A program made the translations under genes and the position numbers. The notes under the pieces are model-generated. The model was not told the DNA's origin, searched no databases, and saw nothing but the letters and a program-made list of their open reading frames with translations. This document shows, piece after piece, positions 1-7,116 of a stretch of 15,596 nucleotides of DNA. Positions within the stretch are counted from its first letter, which is position 1, and each line of letters begins with the position of its first letter. The stretch spans positions 1-15,596 of the forward strand of contig CAZTKT010000020.1 of the NCBI GenBank assembly GCA_964614265.1, given 5' to 3'. Origin of the DNA: JACQKD01 sp964614265 (GTDB lineage Bacteria; Patescibacteriota; Minisyncoccia; Phycocordibacterales; UBA918).

Positions 1-116
1 TAATAAAATTGACGACTTAAAATATAAAAATAAATCCATAAAATTAAGGGAGACCAAGGAATTGATGCTTGATGACTTAACCAATTCATTACCCTAGTCC
101 AGTTAGGTAATTAATA

Positions 117-171
117 GTTCGGATGCATTTCGCCGCCTGCGGTGGCGGGGAGCTGGCCAAAAATTCCGAAC
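117..171. repeat. Imperfect nested inverted repeat in AT-rich DNA
   Basis: An outer 7-nt pair (GTTCGGA at 117-123, TCCGAAC at 165-171) encloses a GC-rich hairpin at 131-147 (CGCCGCC, loop TGC, GGTGGCG; one G-U pair). It stands out as a GC island in AT-rich sequence. Neither strand has a T-run placed as in a typical intrinsic terminator. The rest of 1-218 shows no convincing gene. This may be a dispersed intergenic repeat or a structured 3' region of the minus-strand fragment that ends at 219; that is inference. Confidence 0.35.
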
Positions 172-218
172 CGAAATCCTGAACTTTGACAATTTCAAGT
201 TTTTCTTTGGCGACAGAT

Positions 219-491
219 TCAAAAATTCGCTATTTTAGTAAACCTAAACGTGGAAAGGATTTGGTTGAAAATACCCTTAACCTCATTATCTTCGCAGATA
301 GTCCCCTTAGAGCAAATCATATCGATATTGATTGTAATGTATTTAGTTGAGAATTTAGGGTTCTCTATAGCCACACTTGAGCCGTACCAACCCTGTTTCT
401 CGTATTCGAGACTCTCATATCTGAAAGCTTTTATACCAGTTAAGTTTACTGACACTTTTTTAAATTCAGGGTTATTATCATAATATTTGGT
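219..491 (-). pseudogene. C-terminal fragment of an exported/membrane-anchored protein
   Basis: The minus frame is open from 491 to a stop at 219 (90 codons). A GTG at 455 is available but is probably not a true start, because the frame reads sensibly upstream of it (YYDNNPEFKKVSVNLTG). The end, FNQILSTFRFTK, resembles the closing strand-helix of small single-TM exported proteins common in Patescibacteria; the protein at 7207-8073 has a comparable stretch (FWKTVTESFRMTS). There is no signal peptide or TM segment, so the N-terminal half is missing. The frame breaks at a TAG at 492-494, exactly where another gene fragment starts on the other strand (496). Function unknown. The family resemblance is from memory, not a search. 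Confidence 0.5.
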
Positions 492-495
492 CTAA

Positions 496-1110
496 TACCC
501 TTTTCGGGAGGCTATTACAAATGCGGTCATTCACAGGAATTACTTTGTGGAGGACGATATACAAATTCGTTTTTATGATGCCCGTGTTGAAGTAGAAAGT
601 CCTGGTACTTACCCTGGTCATATTACGGTAGAAAACATTAGAGCTGAACGATTTGCTCGAAATCCACTTATTTTACGAACACTGAATCGCTTTCAGACAG
701 CACCAAATCTTGATATTGGAGAAGGTGTTGATCGTATGTTCAATGCAATGAAAGAGCAGAATCTTTATGAGCCAATTTTCTTTCCGCCAAGTTTTAGACC
801 AAACACAGTCTTGTTGATCCTGCTTAATCTACAGAAAGTAGAGTACTGGGATACCGTCAGTAAATATTTGGATGAAAAATATAAAATCACGAATAAGGAT
901 GCTCGAGAAATTACGGGTATTGGAGACACAATAAAAATGTCCCGTTTACTCAAGCTCTGGGTTACAAAGGGTTTGCTCGAAAAAGTTGACTCTAAATTTA
1001 AGGGTGGAGTTTACTATAAAAAGGTTGGGGTTACAGTACCTAAGAAACTCGATACTGCATTTGCAAGGGGGGTTGCAAATGGAGACTCTGGGACCCTATT
1101 TCACTCCTAG
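496..1110 (+). pseudogene. C-terminal remnant of a RecG-C/AlbA_2-type ATPase domain protein
   Basis: The open frame runs from just after a TAA (493-495) to a TAG at 1108-1110. Its first residues, FREAITNAVIHRNY, followed by an acidic patch and IRFYDARVEVESPG, match the core of the putative RecG C-terminal/HATPase_c_4 domain (typically REAxxNAVxHRDY and IEVxSPG). Later landmarks are GEGVDRM and a winged-helix-like tail (about 880-1030) ending GGVYYKKVG. The GTG at 547 lies inside the conserved domain, so it is not the biological start. The AlbA_2/Schlafen-type N-terminal half expected in this family is absent. Such proteins are often carried by mobile elements or act as transcription or defence factors; the role here is unknown. 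The DNA is visibly more AT-rich than ftsH, which fits acquired and decaying DNA. Confidence 0.65.
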
Positions 1111-1151
1111 ATACCGGCCTATTTTGTATATGTCCATTTGCATAGATATAG

Positions 1152-1589
1152 ATGAGGTATATCTCCCAACTTAGCGATATGGGTATTTCAGCAAAATCAG
1201 AGAGGCTTAAAGCAAAGTACGAGACACAGCTCGATCAGAAAGCTCAAGAGCTCGAAGAAATGGAAGAAGAACCCATTGCTAATGCCGACTTGAAAATTCC
1301 TTATCGAACCGTCTTAAATAAATCCATAGGACTGTTAATAAGACCTTATTTTGCTTGGAAAAAGCTCGGTCTAGTCGAACAACACTGCCTTTCCTACTTC
1401 ATATTTACAGAGAAATTAGAATATGCAGACAAAGAGGGTTATAGAATCGATAAATTACCAAGTGCTGTAAGGCTTTTTGAGGATTTTGTTAATCAAAATT
1501 CCTTATGGTGGAGATGGCGGGAATCGAACCCGCGTCCGAGAAGATGCATGTATGCGCGTCTACAGTGTGTAGATCGTCTTAGGGTTTAA
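1152..1589 (+). pseudogene. C-terminal fragment of a large serine recombinase, running into ssrA
   Basis: Residues 1 to about 40 form a charged coiled-coil-like helix (SERLKAKYETQLDQKAQELEEMEEE). Residues about 60-115 (FAWKKLGLVEQHCLSYFIFTEKLEYADKEGYRIDKLPSAVRLFEDF) match the tail that follows the zinc ribbon and coiled coil of large serine recombinases in Patescibacteria. Resolvase, recombinase and zinc-ribbon domains are all missing, and a TAG sits directly before the ATG at 1152, so this is a remnant. The element-derived part ends near 1505. From 1506 the frame (WWRWRESNPRPRR...) is antisense to the 3' end of tmRNA and stops at 1589. This is the orientation expected for an integrase left next to its attachment site in an RNA gene. 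It differs in sequence from the C-terminus of the intact recombinase at 10345. Confidence 0.6.
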
Positions 1590-1897
1590 GTGACTACTGT
1601 ATAAGACGAACGAAGCCAGTAGCTACCGAGTTTCAAGAAATTCAGATGTGTACGGAAACGACGTACTCATCTAGAACCCGATGGGTATTACACCGCGAGT
1701 CTCTCATCGGATGTCAGAGACCGCGACGTCGCGACTCGCGAGCTTACGCTCGAGCGAATGCGAAGTCCATACTCGAAAAGTATGGACTTTTCACGTTATT
1801 CTTAGCACGTGAATGTTCTCGAGATGTTAGAGAGTTCTCGAGAAGCTCTCACACTGCACGCAGACAATGCAATCAACCGTCGAAGCCGATCATCCCC
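1506..1897 (-). ncRNA. ssrA: tmRNA (transfer-messenger RNA)
   Basis: tmRNA rescues stalled ribosomes together with SmpB by acting first as alanyl-tRNA and then as mRNA for a degradation tag. The 5' end reads GGGGATGATCGGCTTCGACG, a hallmark tmRNA start. The 3' end carries the T-arm (GCGGGTTCGATTCCCGC) and an encoded CCA. The acceptor stem pairs GGGGAUG (1897-1891) with CAUCUCC (1510-1516) over 7 bp including one G-U. Length is 392 nt, one-piece. Palindromic blocks at 1694-1740 (for example the 12-nt palindrome at 1722-1733) sit where pseudoknots are expected. No promoter-like -10 is seen just upstream on the minus strand, and smpB is immediately upstream in the same direction, so co-transcription and processing are likely. 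The 3' end abuts the recombinase remnant, which suggests an old integration site. Confidence 0.93.
1744..1806 (-). other. tmRNA tag-peptide reading frame (20 aa)
   Basis: Starting from the GCT resume codon at 1806-1804, the tag reads AKNNVKSPYFSSMDFAFARA and ends with TAA at 1746-1744. AKNN is a familiar tag beginning; the end, FAFARA, departs from the common LAA and recalls mycoplasma-type FAFA endings. The tag is longer than the 8-12 residues typical of many bacteria. Its middle codons form a near-perfect hairpin (11-bp stem, loop of about 5 nt, about 1762-1788), so the ribosome must melt a strong stem in mid-tag. The resume codon is inferred from homology and spacing. Confidence 0.75.
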
Positions 1898-1916
1898 TGA
1901 AAACACACGATGGGTG

Positions 1917-1983
1917 GGAGACGTGCATCACAGCACTTCGCTCCCTGCGCGCGACTACGCTCCGTGCTGTGATGCACGTCTCC
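1917..1983. repeat. Perfect 20-bp inverted repeat between smpB and ssrA
   Basis: Arms 1917-1936 and 1964-1983 are exact reverse complements (GGAGACGTGCATCACAGCAC and its complement) around a 27-nt loop that itself contains CGCTCC twice. It lies after the smpB stop (2018) and 20 nt before the tmRNA 5' end (1897), both on the minus strand. No good T-run follows on the minus strand (only TGTGTTTTC near 1901-1909), so a simple terminator is doubtful. A processing stem, for example an RNase III substrate that releases pre-tmRNA from a smpB-ssrA transcript, is a reasonable inference. Confidence 0.8.
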
Positions 1984-2017
1984 TCGCGTGCCTTCAGTGA
2001 ACGACCGGACTTTTTGG

Positions 2018-2464
2018 TTATTGATTTTTCAATGTTCTTTCGATGTCTCGTTTTGTGTCGCGCTCTTTCAGAGACTGGCGTTTATCCTGTTTTTTCTTTC
2101 CGCGCGCGACCGCAAAGTGCATCTTGATGTTCCGACCGCCATTATACACCATAATAGGCACTACTGTCAAGCCTTTCTGGTCTCCTTTCTGCTGTATTTC
2201 AGCGATCTGTTTTCGGGAGAGAAGGAGGCGACGGACACGGTCGGGTTCGTATCCTGAGGGTGCGTTTGCCTGTTGGTGGGCGGGAATGGAAGCGCCGACG
2301 AGATACGCTTCGCCACCGCGCACGATGATGTGCGCCCCTTCAAGGGTTCCTTTGCCTGCGCGAAGTGATTTGACCTCAGTACCGAGTAGTTCAAGACCCG
2401 CTTCGTATGTCTCGAGAAGCTCAAAATCAAATCGCGCTCGTCTGTGGCTGATCAACGCTTTCAT
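2018..2464 (-). CDS. smpB: SsrA-binding protein SmpB
   Basis: SmpB binds the tRNA-like domain of tmRNA and carries it into stalled ribosomes. The 148-aa product has the family landmarks: YEAGLELLGTEVKSLRAGK (about 20-38), GASIPAHQQAN, RVRRLLLSRKQI, the LTVVPIMVYNGGRNIKM core, and the basic tail GKKKQDKRQSLKERD that reaches the decoding centre. The ATG at 2464 is chosen because the SmpB homology starts there; an in-frame ATG at 2521 would add 19 residues unlike the family. No Shine-Dalgarno is visible, but TATGCT lies 6 nt before the ATG, suggesting a leaderless transcript. Its partner ssrA follows directly downstream. Confidence 0.93.
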   Translation of the reverse strand: MKALISHRRARFDFELLETYEAGLELLGTEVKSLRAGKGTLEGAHIIVRGGEAYLVGASIPAHQQANAPSGYEPDRVRRLLLSRKQIAEIQQKGDQKGLTVVPIMVYNGGRNIKMHFAVARGKKKQDKRQSLKERDTKRDIERTLKNQ

Positions 2465-2470
2465 AGGTAA

Positions 2471-2476
2471 AGCATA
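2471..2476 (-). promoter_or_regulatory. Candidate -10 box for leaderless smpB
   Basis: On the minus strand TATGCT is followed by TTACCT and then the smpB ATG at 2464. The 6-nt spacing places the transcription start at or next to the start codon. No clear -35 was found. Similar spacing recurs before other genes of the window. Confidence 0.4.
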
Positions 2477-2528
2477 GCATGGGATGTCGTGTCTCGCCTG
2501 GATCGCTCGCAAATACGTCATACTTCTG

Positions 2529-2534
2529 TATAAT
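2529..2534 (+). promoter_or_regulatory. -10 box of ftsH (leaderless)
   Basis: A consensus TATAAT ends 8 nt before the ftsH ATG at 2543, so transcription should begin on or within about 2 nt of the start codon. No good -35 hexamer is seen 16-18 nt upstream, and no Shine-Dalgarno exists. Confidence 0.6.
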
Positions 2535-2542
2535 GACAGTTC

Positions 2543-4606
2543 ATGAATGAAAAGGAAGATATACCCACTGAGGGCGTACCTCTAGAGACCGCAACTCCCG
2601 AGAAGGGGGGGCAGGAGAAGCATATGCCCGTGGGCGGGGACCGTGGTGAGCGGGGGGGTGGCAAAAATGGATTTCACCTGAAGTTACCACAAGTAGGGCC
2701 AGGTAATTTTTGGAATAACATTCTTTCGACATTGCTTCTTCTTATGCTTCTAACATCGGTGTATTCATACGTGACAAATCGTATGGAGACACCGAAGGAG
2801 ATCACGGTGTCGGATATTGCAGGACAGGTGAAGGCTCATGAGGTGAAAGGGTTGGTCATACGAGGTGAGAAAATTGAAGTCACTTATATTGATGGTGCGC
2901 GACAGCGTGCTGAGGCAAAAAAAGAAACGGATGCGGCGGTGACGGAGACATTGACGAAGCTTGGGGTGACGTCAGAGCAACTCTCGGGAATCACGATTGA
3001 TATACAAAACGAGAGCGGGTTTCGTTTCTGGCTCGTGTCTTTGGCGCCGTTCTTGTTTCCGTTGTTGCTTCTCGGATTCCTCGCATGGTTTTTCCTACGA
3101 CAGGTGCGTGGTGCGGGTATGCAGGCGCTTAACTTTGGGTCGAGCAAGGCGCGTATTATTGATCCAAATGATACGAGCCAACGAGTGACGTTTGATGATG
3201 TGGCGGGTGCGAAGGAAGCGAAAGAAGAATTAAAGGAGATTGTTGATTTCTTACGGAATCCGAAAAAGTTTTTGGATATTGGGGCACAGATTCCGAAGGG
3301 CGTGCTGTTGATGGGCGCGCCGGGGACGGGAAAGACATTACTTGCCCGTGCAGTCGCGGGCGAGGCAGGAGTGCCGTTCTTCACGATCTCTGGTTCTGAG
3401 TTTGTGGAGATGTTTGTGGGTGTTGGCGCGAGCCGAGTGCGGGATCTCTTTCATCTGGCAAAACGTGCCGCGCCCGCGATTATTTTTGTGGATGAAATAG
3501 ACGCTGTTGGGCGCGTGCGCGGCACGGGCATCGGTGGAGGCAACGACGAGCGTGAACAGACACTTAATCAGATACTGGTGGAGCTTGATGGATTTGAGCC
3601 AAACGAGAAGGTGATCGTGATGGCGGCAACCAATCGCCCGGATGTGCTTGATCCTGCACTTTTGCGCCCCGGTCGGTTTGATCGTCGGGTGACGATTGAT
3701 CTGCCGGACCGGGAAGATCGCGTGGCAATTTTGGGTATTCATGCGCGGAAGAAGCCATTGGCCGAGGATGTGGATCTTTCGGTGATCGCACAACGCACAC
3801 CGGGATTCTCGGGCGCGGACCTGTATTCACTGATGAATGAAGGCGCGATTCTCGCCGCACGTGAGACACGAAAAAAAGTCTCCCAATTTGATCTGATTCG
3901 TTCGATTGAAAAGGTGATGCTTGGACCAGAGCGGAAGAGTCACGTACTCTCGAAACGTGAGCGCGAGATCACTGCATATCATGAGGCGGGACACGCGCTC
4001 GTGTCTTCCGTGCTTCCATATACCGATCCGGTACAAAAGATTTCGATTATTTCTCGCGGTCGTGCGGCTGGGTATACATTGAAGCTTCCCGATCAAGACC
4101 GGCGCATGCAGTCGCGTAAAGAATTTCTTGATGATATTGCGGCATCGCTCGGCGGATATGTGGCAGAAGAGATGATTTTTGATGATTTGACGACGGGGCC
4201 TTCGAATGATTTACAGGTACTGACGGGTCTCGCACGAGACATGGTGACCAAATATGGTATGAGTCCTGCCTTTGGTCCTGTGGTGCTCGAAGGCACTGGC
4301 GGACGGCTTATTGGCGGAGGAATGAGTGAGGATCGCGGATATGGTATGGCGGTCGCGGAACAAATTGATAGGGAAGTGAAAAAAATTATTGATGAGGCAC
4401 GTGTGCAGGCGAAGGAGGTTTTGATCAAGCATCGCGTGGCGCTCGATGCGGTCGCTGCACGATTAATTGCCGTTGAAGCGCTTGAGCGGGAGGAGTATGA
4501 GGCAATACTCAAAGTGAATGGTGTTGAGGTGCGCGATTATTACCGTGATCTTGAAGGGCCACTTCCCGTCGGCGATCCAACAAAGGTTCTTGCGTCGAAG
4601 GTGTGA
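2543..4606 (+). CDS. ftsH: ATP-dependent zinc metalloprotease FtsH
   Basis: FtsH is a membrane-anchored AAA+ protease hexamer that degrades damaged membrane proteins and selected soluble ones. The 687-aa product has a Gly-rich hydrophilic N-tail (1-52), TM1 at about 57-76, an extracytoplasmic domain (about 80-160), TM2 at about 162-185, then the AAA domain: Walker A GAPGTGKT (258-265), pore loop FVG (291-293), Walker B IIFVDEID (313-320) and the second region of homology ATNRPDVLDPALLRPGRFDR (362-381). The zinc site HEAGH is at 480-484, with the third ligand probably Asp556 in TTGPSNDLQ. All catalytic residues are present, so it should be active. The N-tail of about 55 residues before TM1 is longer than in E. 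coli FtsH. The ATG at 2543 is supported by TATAAT just upstream. It is convergent with the tRNA-Ile gene that follows. Confidence 0.97.
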   Translation: MNEKEDIPTEGVPLETATPEKGGQEKHMPVGGDRGERGGGKNGFHLKLPQVGPGNFWNNILSTLLLLMLLTSVYSYVTNRMETPKEITVSDIAGQVKAHEVKGLVIRGEKIEVTYIDGARQRAEAKKETDAAVTETLTKLGVTSEQLSGITIDIQNESGFRFWLVSLAPFLFPLLLLGFLAWFFLRQVRGAGMQALNFGSSKARIIDPNDTSQRVTFDDVAGAKEAKEELKEIVDFLRNPKKFLDIGAQIPKGVLLMGAPGTGKTLLARAVAGEAGVPFFTISGSEFVEMFVGVGASRVRDLFHLAKRAAPAIIFVDEIDAVGRVRGTGIGGGNDEREQTLNQILVELDGFEPNEKVIVMAATNRPDVLDPALLRPGRFDRRVTIDLPDREDRVAILGIHARKKPLAEDVDLSVIAQRTPGFSGADLYSLMNEGAILAARETRKKVSQFDLIRSIEKVMLGPERKSHVLSKREREITAYHEAGHALVSSVLPYTDPVQKISIISRGRAAGYTLKLPDQDRRMQSRKEFLDDIAASLGGYVAEEMIFDDLTTGPSNDLQVLTGLARDMVTKYGMSPAFGPVVLEGTGGRLIGGGMSEDRGYGMAVAEQIDREVKKIIDEARVQAKEVLIKHRVALDAVAARLIAVEALEREEYEAILKVNGVEVRDYYRDLEGPLPVGDPTKVLASKV

Positions 4607-4620
4607 TTGTTTCTCTGCTG

Positions 4621-4694
4621 TGGGCGTGCCTGGATTCGAACCAGGGACCGCAGAGGTATAAGCTCTGTGCTCTAACCAACTGAGCTACACGCCC
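4621..4694 (-). tRNA. tRNA-Ile, anticodon UAU
   Basis: On the minus strand GGGCGTG (4694-4688) pairs with CACGCCC, with discriminator A at 4621. D-arm GCTC/GAGC, anticodon stem CAGAG/CTCTG, loop CTTATAC, variable CGGTC and T-arm CCTGG-TTCGAAT-CCAGG are all intact (74 nt). CCA is not encoded. The anticodon is TAT, reading the isoleucine codon AUA. Most bacteria read AUA with a CAU-anticodon tRNA modified to lysidine, so a genuine UAU tRNA-Ile is uncommon. The body resembles ordinary tRNA-Ile. Confidence 0.93.
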
Positions 4695-4709
4695 GTCTGT
4701 CTCCACTGC

Positions 4710-4738
4710 ACTATAGCGTAGTGGCGACCGAAGCTCAA
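4710..4738 (-). promoter_or_regulatory. Promoter of tRNA-Ile
   Basis: On the minus strand TTGAGC (4738-4733) and TATAGT (4715-4710) are separated by 17 nt. The predicted start near 4703 is a few bases before the mature tRNA 5' end at 4694. This is the best sigma-70-type promoter in the window. The remainder of 4739-4813 contains only a weak 5-bp hairpin (TTGTC/GACAA). Confidence 0.6.
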
Positions 4739-4813
4739 CTGAGTGGCATGTTTTGTCTTTGGGACAATAGGTAGCGATGTGATCTTATGAGAGAGATAGA
4801 CTGGTTCTGTATT

Positions 4814-7003
4814 CTACTCAAAATGCAACATCTGCGCAATCGCTGAAACGCGCTCGTTGATCGCGGGGTGATGCGCGAGCGTCGGATCGTCGTGGACAAG
4901 TGTCTGCGCTTCGGTACGCGCGGCCTCGACCATCTTCGGATTTTTGATTGCTTCCATACCGAGATCGGTGATGCCCCACTGTTTGCCACCGTAGAGTTCG
5001 CCAGAGCCGCGCAGGGTGAGATCGTACTCGGCGAGCTCAAAACCGTTTTTTGCAGTGGTGAGTGCTTTGAGGCGTTCGAGGGTCCGGGGACTTTTGCTGT
5101 CGGTGTAGCAGAAACAGTATGCCTGATGATTACTGCGAATCACGCGTCCACGGAGCTGATGCAGTTGGGCAAGACCAAAGCGCTCGGCGCCCTCGATGAG
5201 GATGACGGTTGCGTTCGGGACGTTGACGCCGACTTCGACGACGGAGGTCGCAACAAGGATATCGATCTCGTGTTTTTTGAATTGTGTCATGACATGTTCT
5301 TTTTCTTTCGGTGTCATCTTGCTATGGAGGATGGCGATACGCCACTCTTGAAAGGTCTGCGCCTTGAGTCGCTTTGCTTCCTCAGTGACTGATTTTGCAA
5401 TGAGGACATTGAGTTTGTCTGGGTCGGGCTCGTCAATACGCGGACAAATGACATAGACTTGTCTTCCCGCACTGAGTTCTGTCTCAATATCTTTGTACAT
5501 ACGGGTACGTTTGGGTGCGGTGATGATCGCGGTTTTGATTGGTTTGCGACCCTTTGGCATTTCGTCGAGTGCGGTGAGATCGAGATCACCGTAGATGGTG
5601 AGCGCGAGTGTGCGGGGGATGGGCGTGGCGGTCATCGAAAGGAGGTGGGGCATTTGTGGGTGAGCGGCGTTTCCACTATTTTTTTGTGCCAATGCGCGAC
5701 GTTGTCTCGTACCAAAACGATGTTGTTCGTCAATAATGACATATGCAAGATGTTTCCACCCAACCGACTTTTGAATGAGTGCGTGGGTACCGATGAGGAT
5801 CGGGATCTCACCGTTTTTGACCCACTTGAGGAGCTGTGCTCGAGATATTGCTGTGGGTTTTGTGGGATCAACCTTGGAGGGAAATTTCATACAACCGCTT
5901 CCGGTGATGAGTCCTATCTGGATGGGAAGATGACGGAAATAGTCGATGAAGGAGAGGAAGTGTTGGCGGGCGAGGATTTCAGTTGGCGCCATATAGGCGA
6001 CTTGTAGATTTCCCCAGTCTTTGTCTTGGTCGGGTCGGGATGTTGCCACTGCGTACGCGGTGGTTGCCGCAACGGCAGTTTTACCACTACCGACATCTCC
6101 CTCAAGGAGACGTGACATCGGGGTTTCTTTTTGAAAATCATCAGTAATGGCAGTGATGGCGCGCTCTTGTGCGCCAGTGAGCGGAAAAGGGAACCTACTC
6201 GTAAATGCCTGTAGGTGTGCACTATCGGTGGTGATGTGGTGACTCTGTGCGGAGGTTACGTCCGCGCGTTCTTGTTGCTTTACAATCTGAATACAAAACA
6301 CTTCCTCAAACGCAAATCGTTTCCGTGCGGCGGCAGTGTGTGTGGCTTTTTGGGGCGCATGAATCCAGATCAGTGAGGTTTTGAGCTCAGGGAGAGTGTA
6401 GCGTTTTCGTATGTCCTCAGGGAGAGGATCGAGTAGTGTTTCAAGGATTCCCGAGCGGAAAATTTTTTGTATGGTGTGATAGATCCATTTTGAGGTGACG
6501 CCGCTACTTTCTCGATAGATAGGGTAGAGTGTTTCGCTGGGGCCTTCGTCGGCGTCGGTAGTGTGAAAGAGCGAATCATGTCGATCGATCGGCAACTCTT
6601 CGAGTGTTTCAATTTCTGGATTGGCAAGGTATATTTTTTTATCACTTCCACTTACCTTGCCCGCTAGCTTCACATACGCACCCTCCCGAATCATTTTTGC
6701 GAGATAGGGCTGATTAAACCAGATTATTTTCATACGAGCGGTGCCGTCTTCAATCCATCCCTCCGCGATTGGTTTACGACTCTTCCACGCCTTACGCGTT
6801 TTGAGTCCCGATATTTTTCCATACACGACGGCACTCTGACCCTGTGTGAGTGTGTCGACTGATTGTATGGCGGAGATGTCTTCGTATCGGGTGGGGAGAT
6901 GGTAGAGCAGATCGAGGATGGTGTGGATACCAAGCATACCAAGTGCTTTTATGTGTGCCTCGTCCATGCGTATGTGTTGTGAAAGTTGGTGGTGTGGTTG
7001 CAT
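4814..7003 (-). CDS. recG: ATP-dependent DNA helicase RecG
   Basis: RecG remodels stalled replication forks and branch-migrates Holliday junctions. From the ATG at 7003 the product is 729 aa, close to the family norm. It has an N-terminal HhH-like start (IKALGMLGIHTILDLLYHLPTRYED), an OB-fold wedge domain (about 55-140), Walker A GDVGSGKT, DEQH box (IIDEQHRFG), the SMTATPIPRTL motif, motifs V-VI (TSVVEVGVNVPNA, QLHQLRGRVIRS) and a C-terminal GSGELYGGKQWG segment. An upstream in-frame ATG at 7054 would add 17 residues unlike RecG and would run into the duplicated malic-enzyme region, so 7003 is preferred. TAGTAT 5 nt upstream of 7003 fits leaderless initiation; TATACT at 7039-7034 is an alternative. 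It was probably once directly divergent from the malic enzyme gene. Confidence 0.95.
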   Translation of the reverse strand: MQPHHQLSQHIRMDEAHIKALGMLGIHTILDLLYHLPTRYEDISAIQSVDTLTQGQSAVVYGKISGLKTRKAWKSRKPIAEGWIEDGTARMKIIWFNQPYLAKMIREGAYVKLAGKVSGSDKKIYLANPEIETLEELPIDRHDSLFHTTDADEGPSETLYPIYRESSGVTSKWIYHTIQKIFRSGILETLLDPLPEDIRKRYTLPELKTSLIWIHAPQKATHTAAARKRFAFEEVFCIQIVKQQERADVTSAQSHHITTDSAHLQAFTSRFPFPLTGAQERAITAITDDFQKETPMSRLLEGDVGSGKTAVAATTAYAVATSRPDQDKDWGNLQVAYMAPTEILARQHFLSFIDYFRHLPIQIGLITGSGCMKFPSKVDPTKPTAISRAQLLKWVKNGEIPILIGTHALIQKSVGWKHLAYVIIDEQHRFGTRQRRALAQKNSGNAAHPQMPHLLSMTATPIPRTLALTIYGDLDLTALDEMPKGRKPIKTAIITAPKRTRMYKDIETELSAGRQVYVICPRIDEPDPDKLNVLIAKSVTEEAKRLKAQTFQEWRIAILHSKMTPKEKEHVMTQFKKHEIDILVATSVVEVGVNVPNATVILIEGAERFGLAQLHQLRGRVIRSNHQAYCFCYTDSKSPRTLERLKALTTAKNGFELAEYDLTLRGSGELYGGKQWGITDLGMEAIKNPKMVEAARTEAQTLVHDDPTLAHHPAINERVSAIAQMLHFE

Positions 7004-7116
7004 AGCGTATACTAGTTGGTGACGGTACTTACCAGTATAGCGATATTCCTTCATGACACCAAAAAAGAAAGACTATGGGGCGCTTGCCCTTGCAAGACAC
7101 AAGAAACTGCGTGGCA
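7002..7116 (+). repeat. Direct repeat copy 1: recG/malic-enzyme divergent promoter plus malic-enzyme 5' end
   Basis: Positions 7053-7116 match 8148-8211 with a single difference (7079 G, 8174 A). Upstream, 7002-7052 is related but diverged from 8101-8147: both begin ATAGCGTA, both have a -10-like box at the same place, and both carry TAGCGAT before the ATG. After 7116 the sequence no longer resembles the malic enzyme gene. The two copies are 1095 bp apart and flank the gene at 7207-8073. Confidence 0.9.
7008..7039. promoter_or_regulatory. Overlapping divergent -10 boxes between recG and the ATG at 7053
   Basis: TATACT reads on the plus strand at 7008-7013, and TATACT on the minus strand at 7039-7034. 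The plus box would start transcription near 7020, about 33 nt before the ATG at 7053. The minus box would give recG a leader of about 24 nt. Copy 2 keeps equivalents (plus TACAAT near 8107; minus TATTAT-like near 8125-8130), which supports their use. No transcription data are available. Confidence 0.4.

Noticed and set aside
1646..2127. Overlapping plus-strand frames of 63-86 codons in the tmRNA/smpB spacer
   Set aside because: They lie antisense to tmRNA and its flanking inverted repeat, are rich in R/S/C, and resemble no protein.
2043..2477. 144-codon plus-strand frame opposite smpB
   Set aside because: It is the antisense shadow of a clearly recognisable SmpB; composition is Arg/Ser/Pro-rich.
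2884..4512. Several 60-166-codon minus-strand frames within ftsH
   Set aside because: All are antisense shadows of the intact FtsH coding sequence.
7004..7054. Longer RecG start at ATG 7054
   Set aside because: The extra 17 residues lack RecG similarity and overlap the promoter region shared with the duplicated malic-enzyme start.
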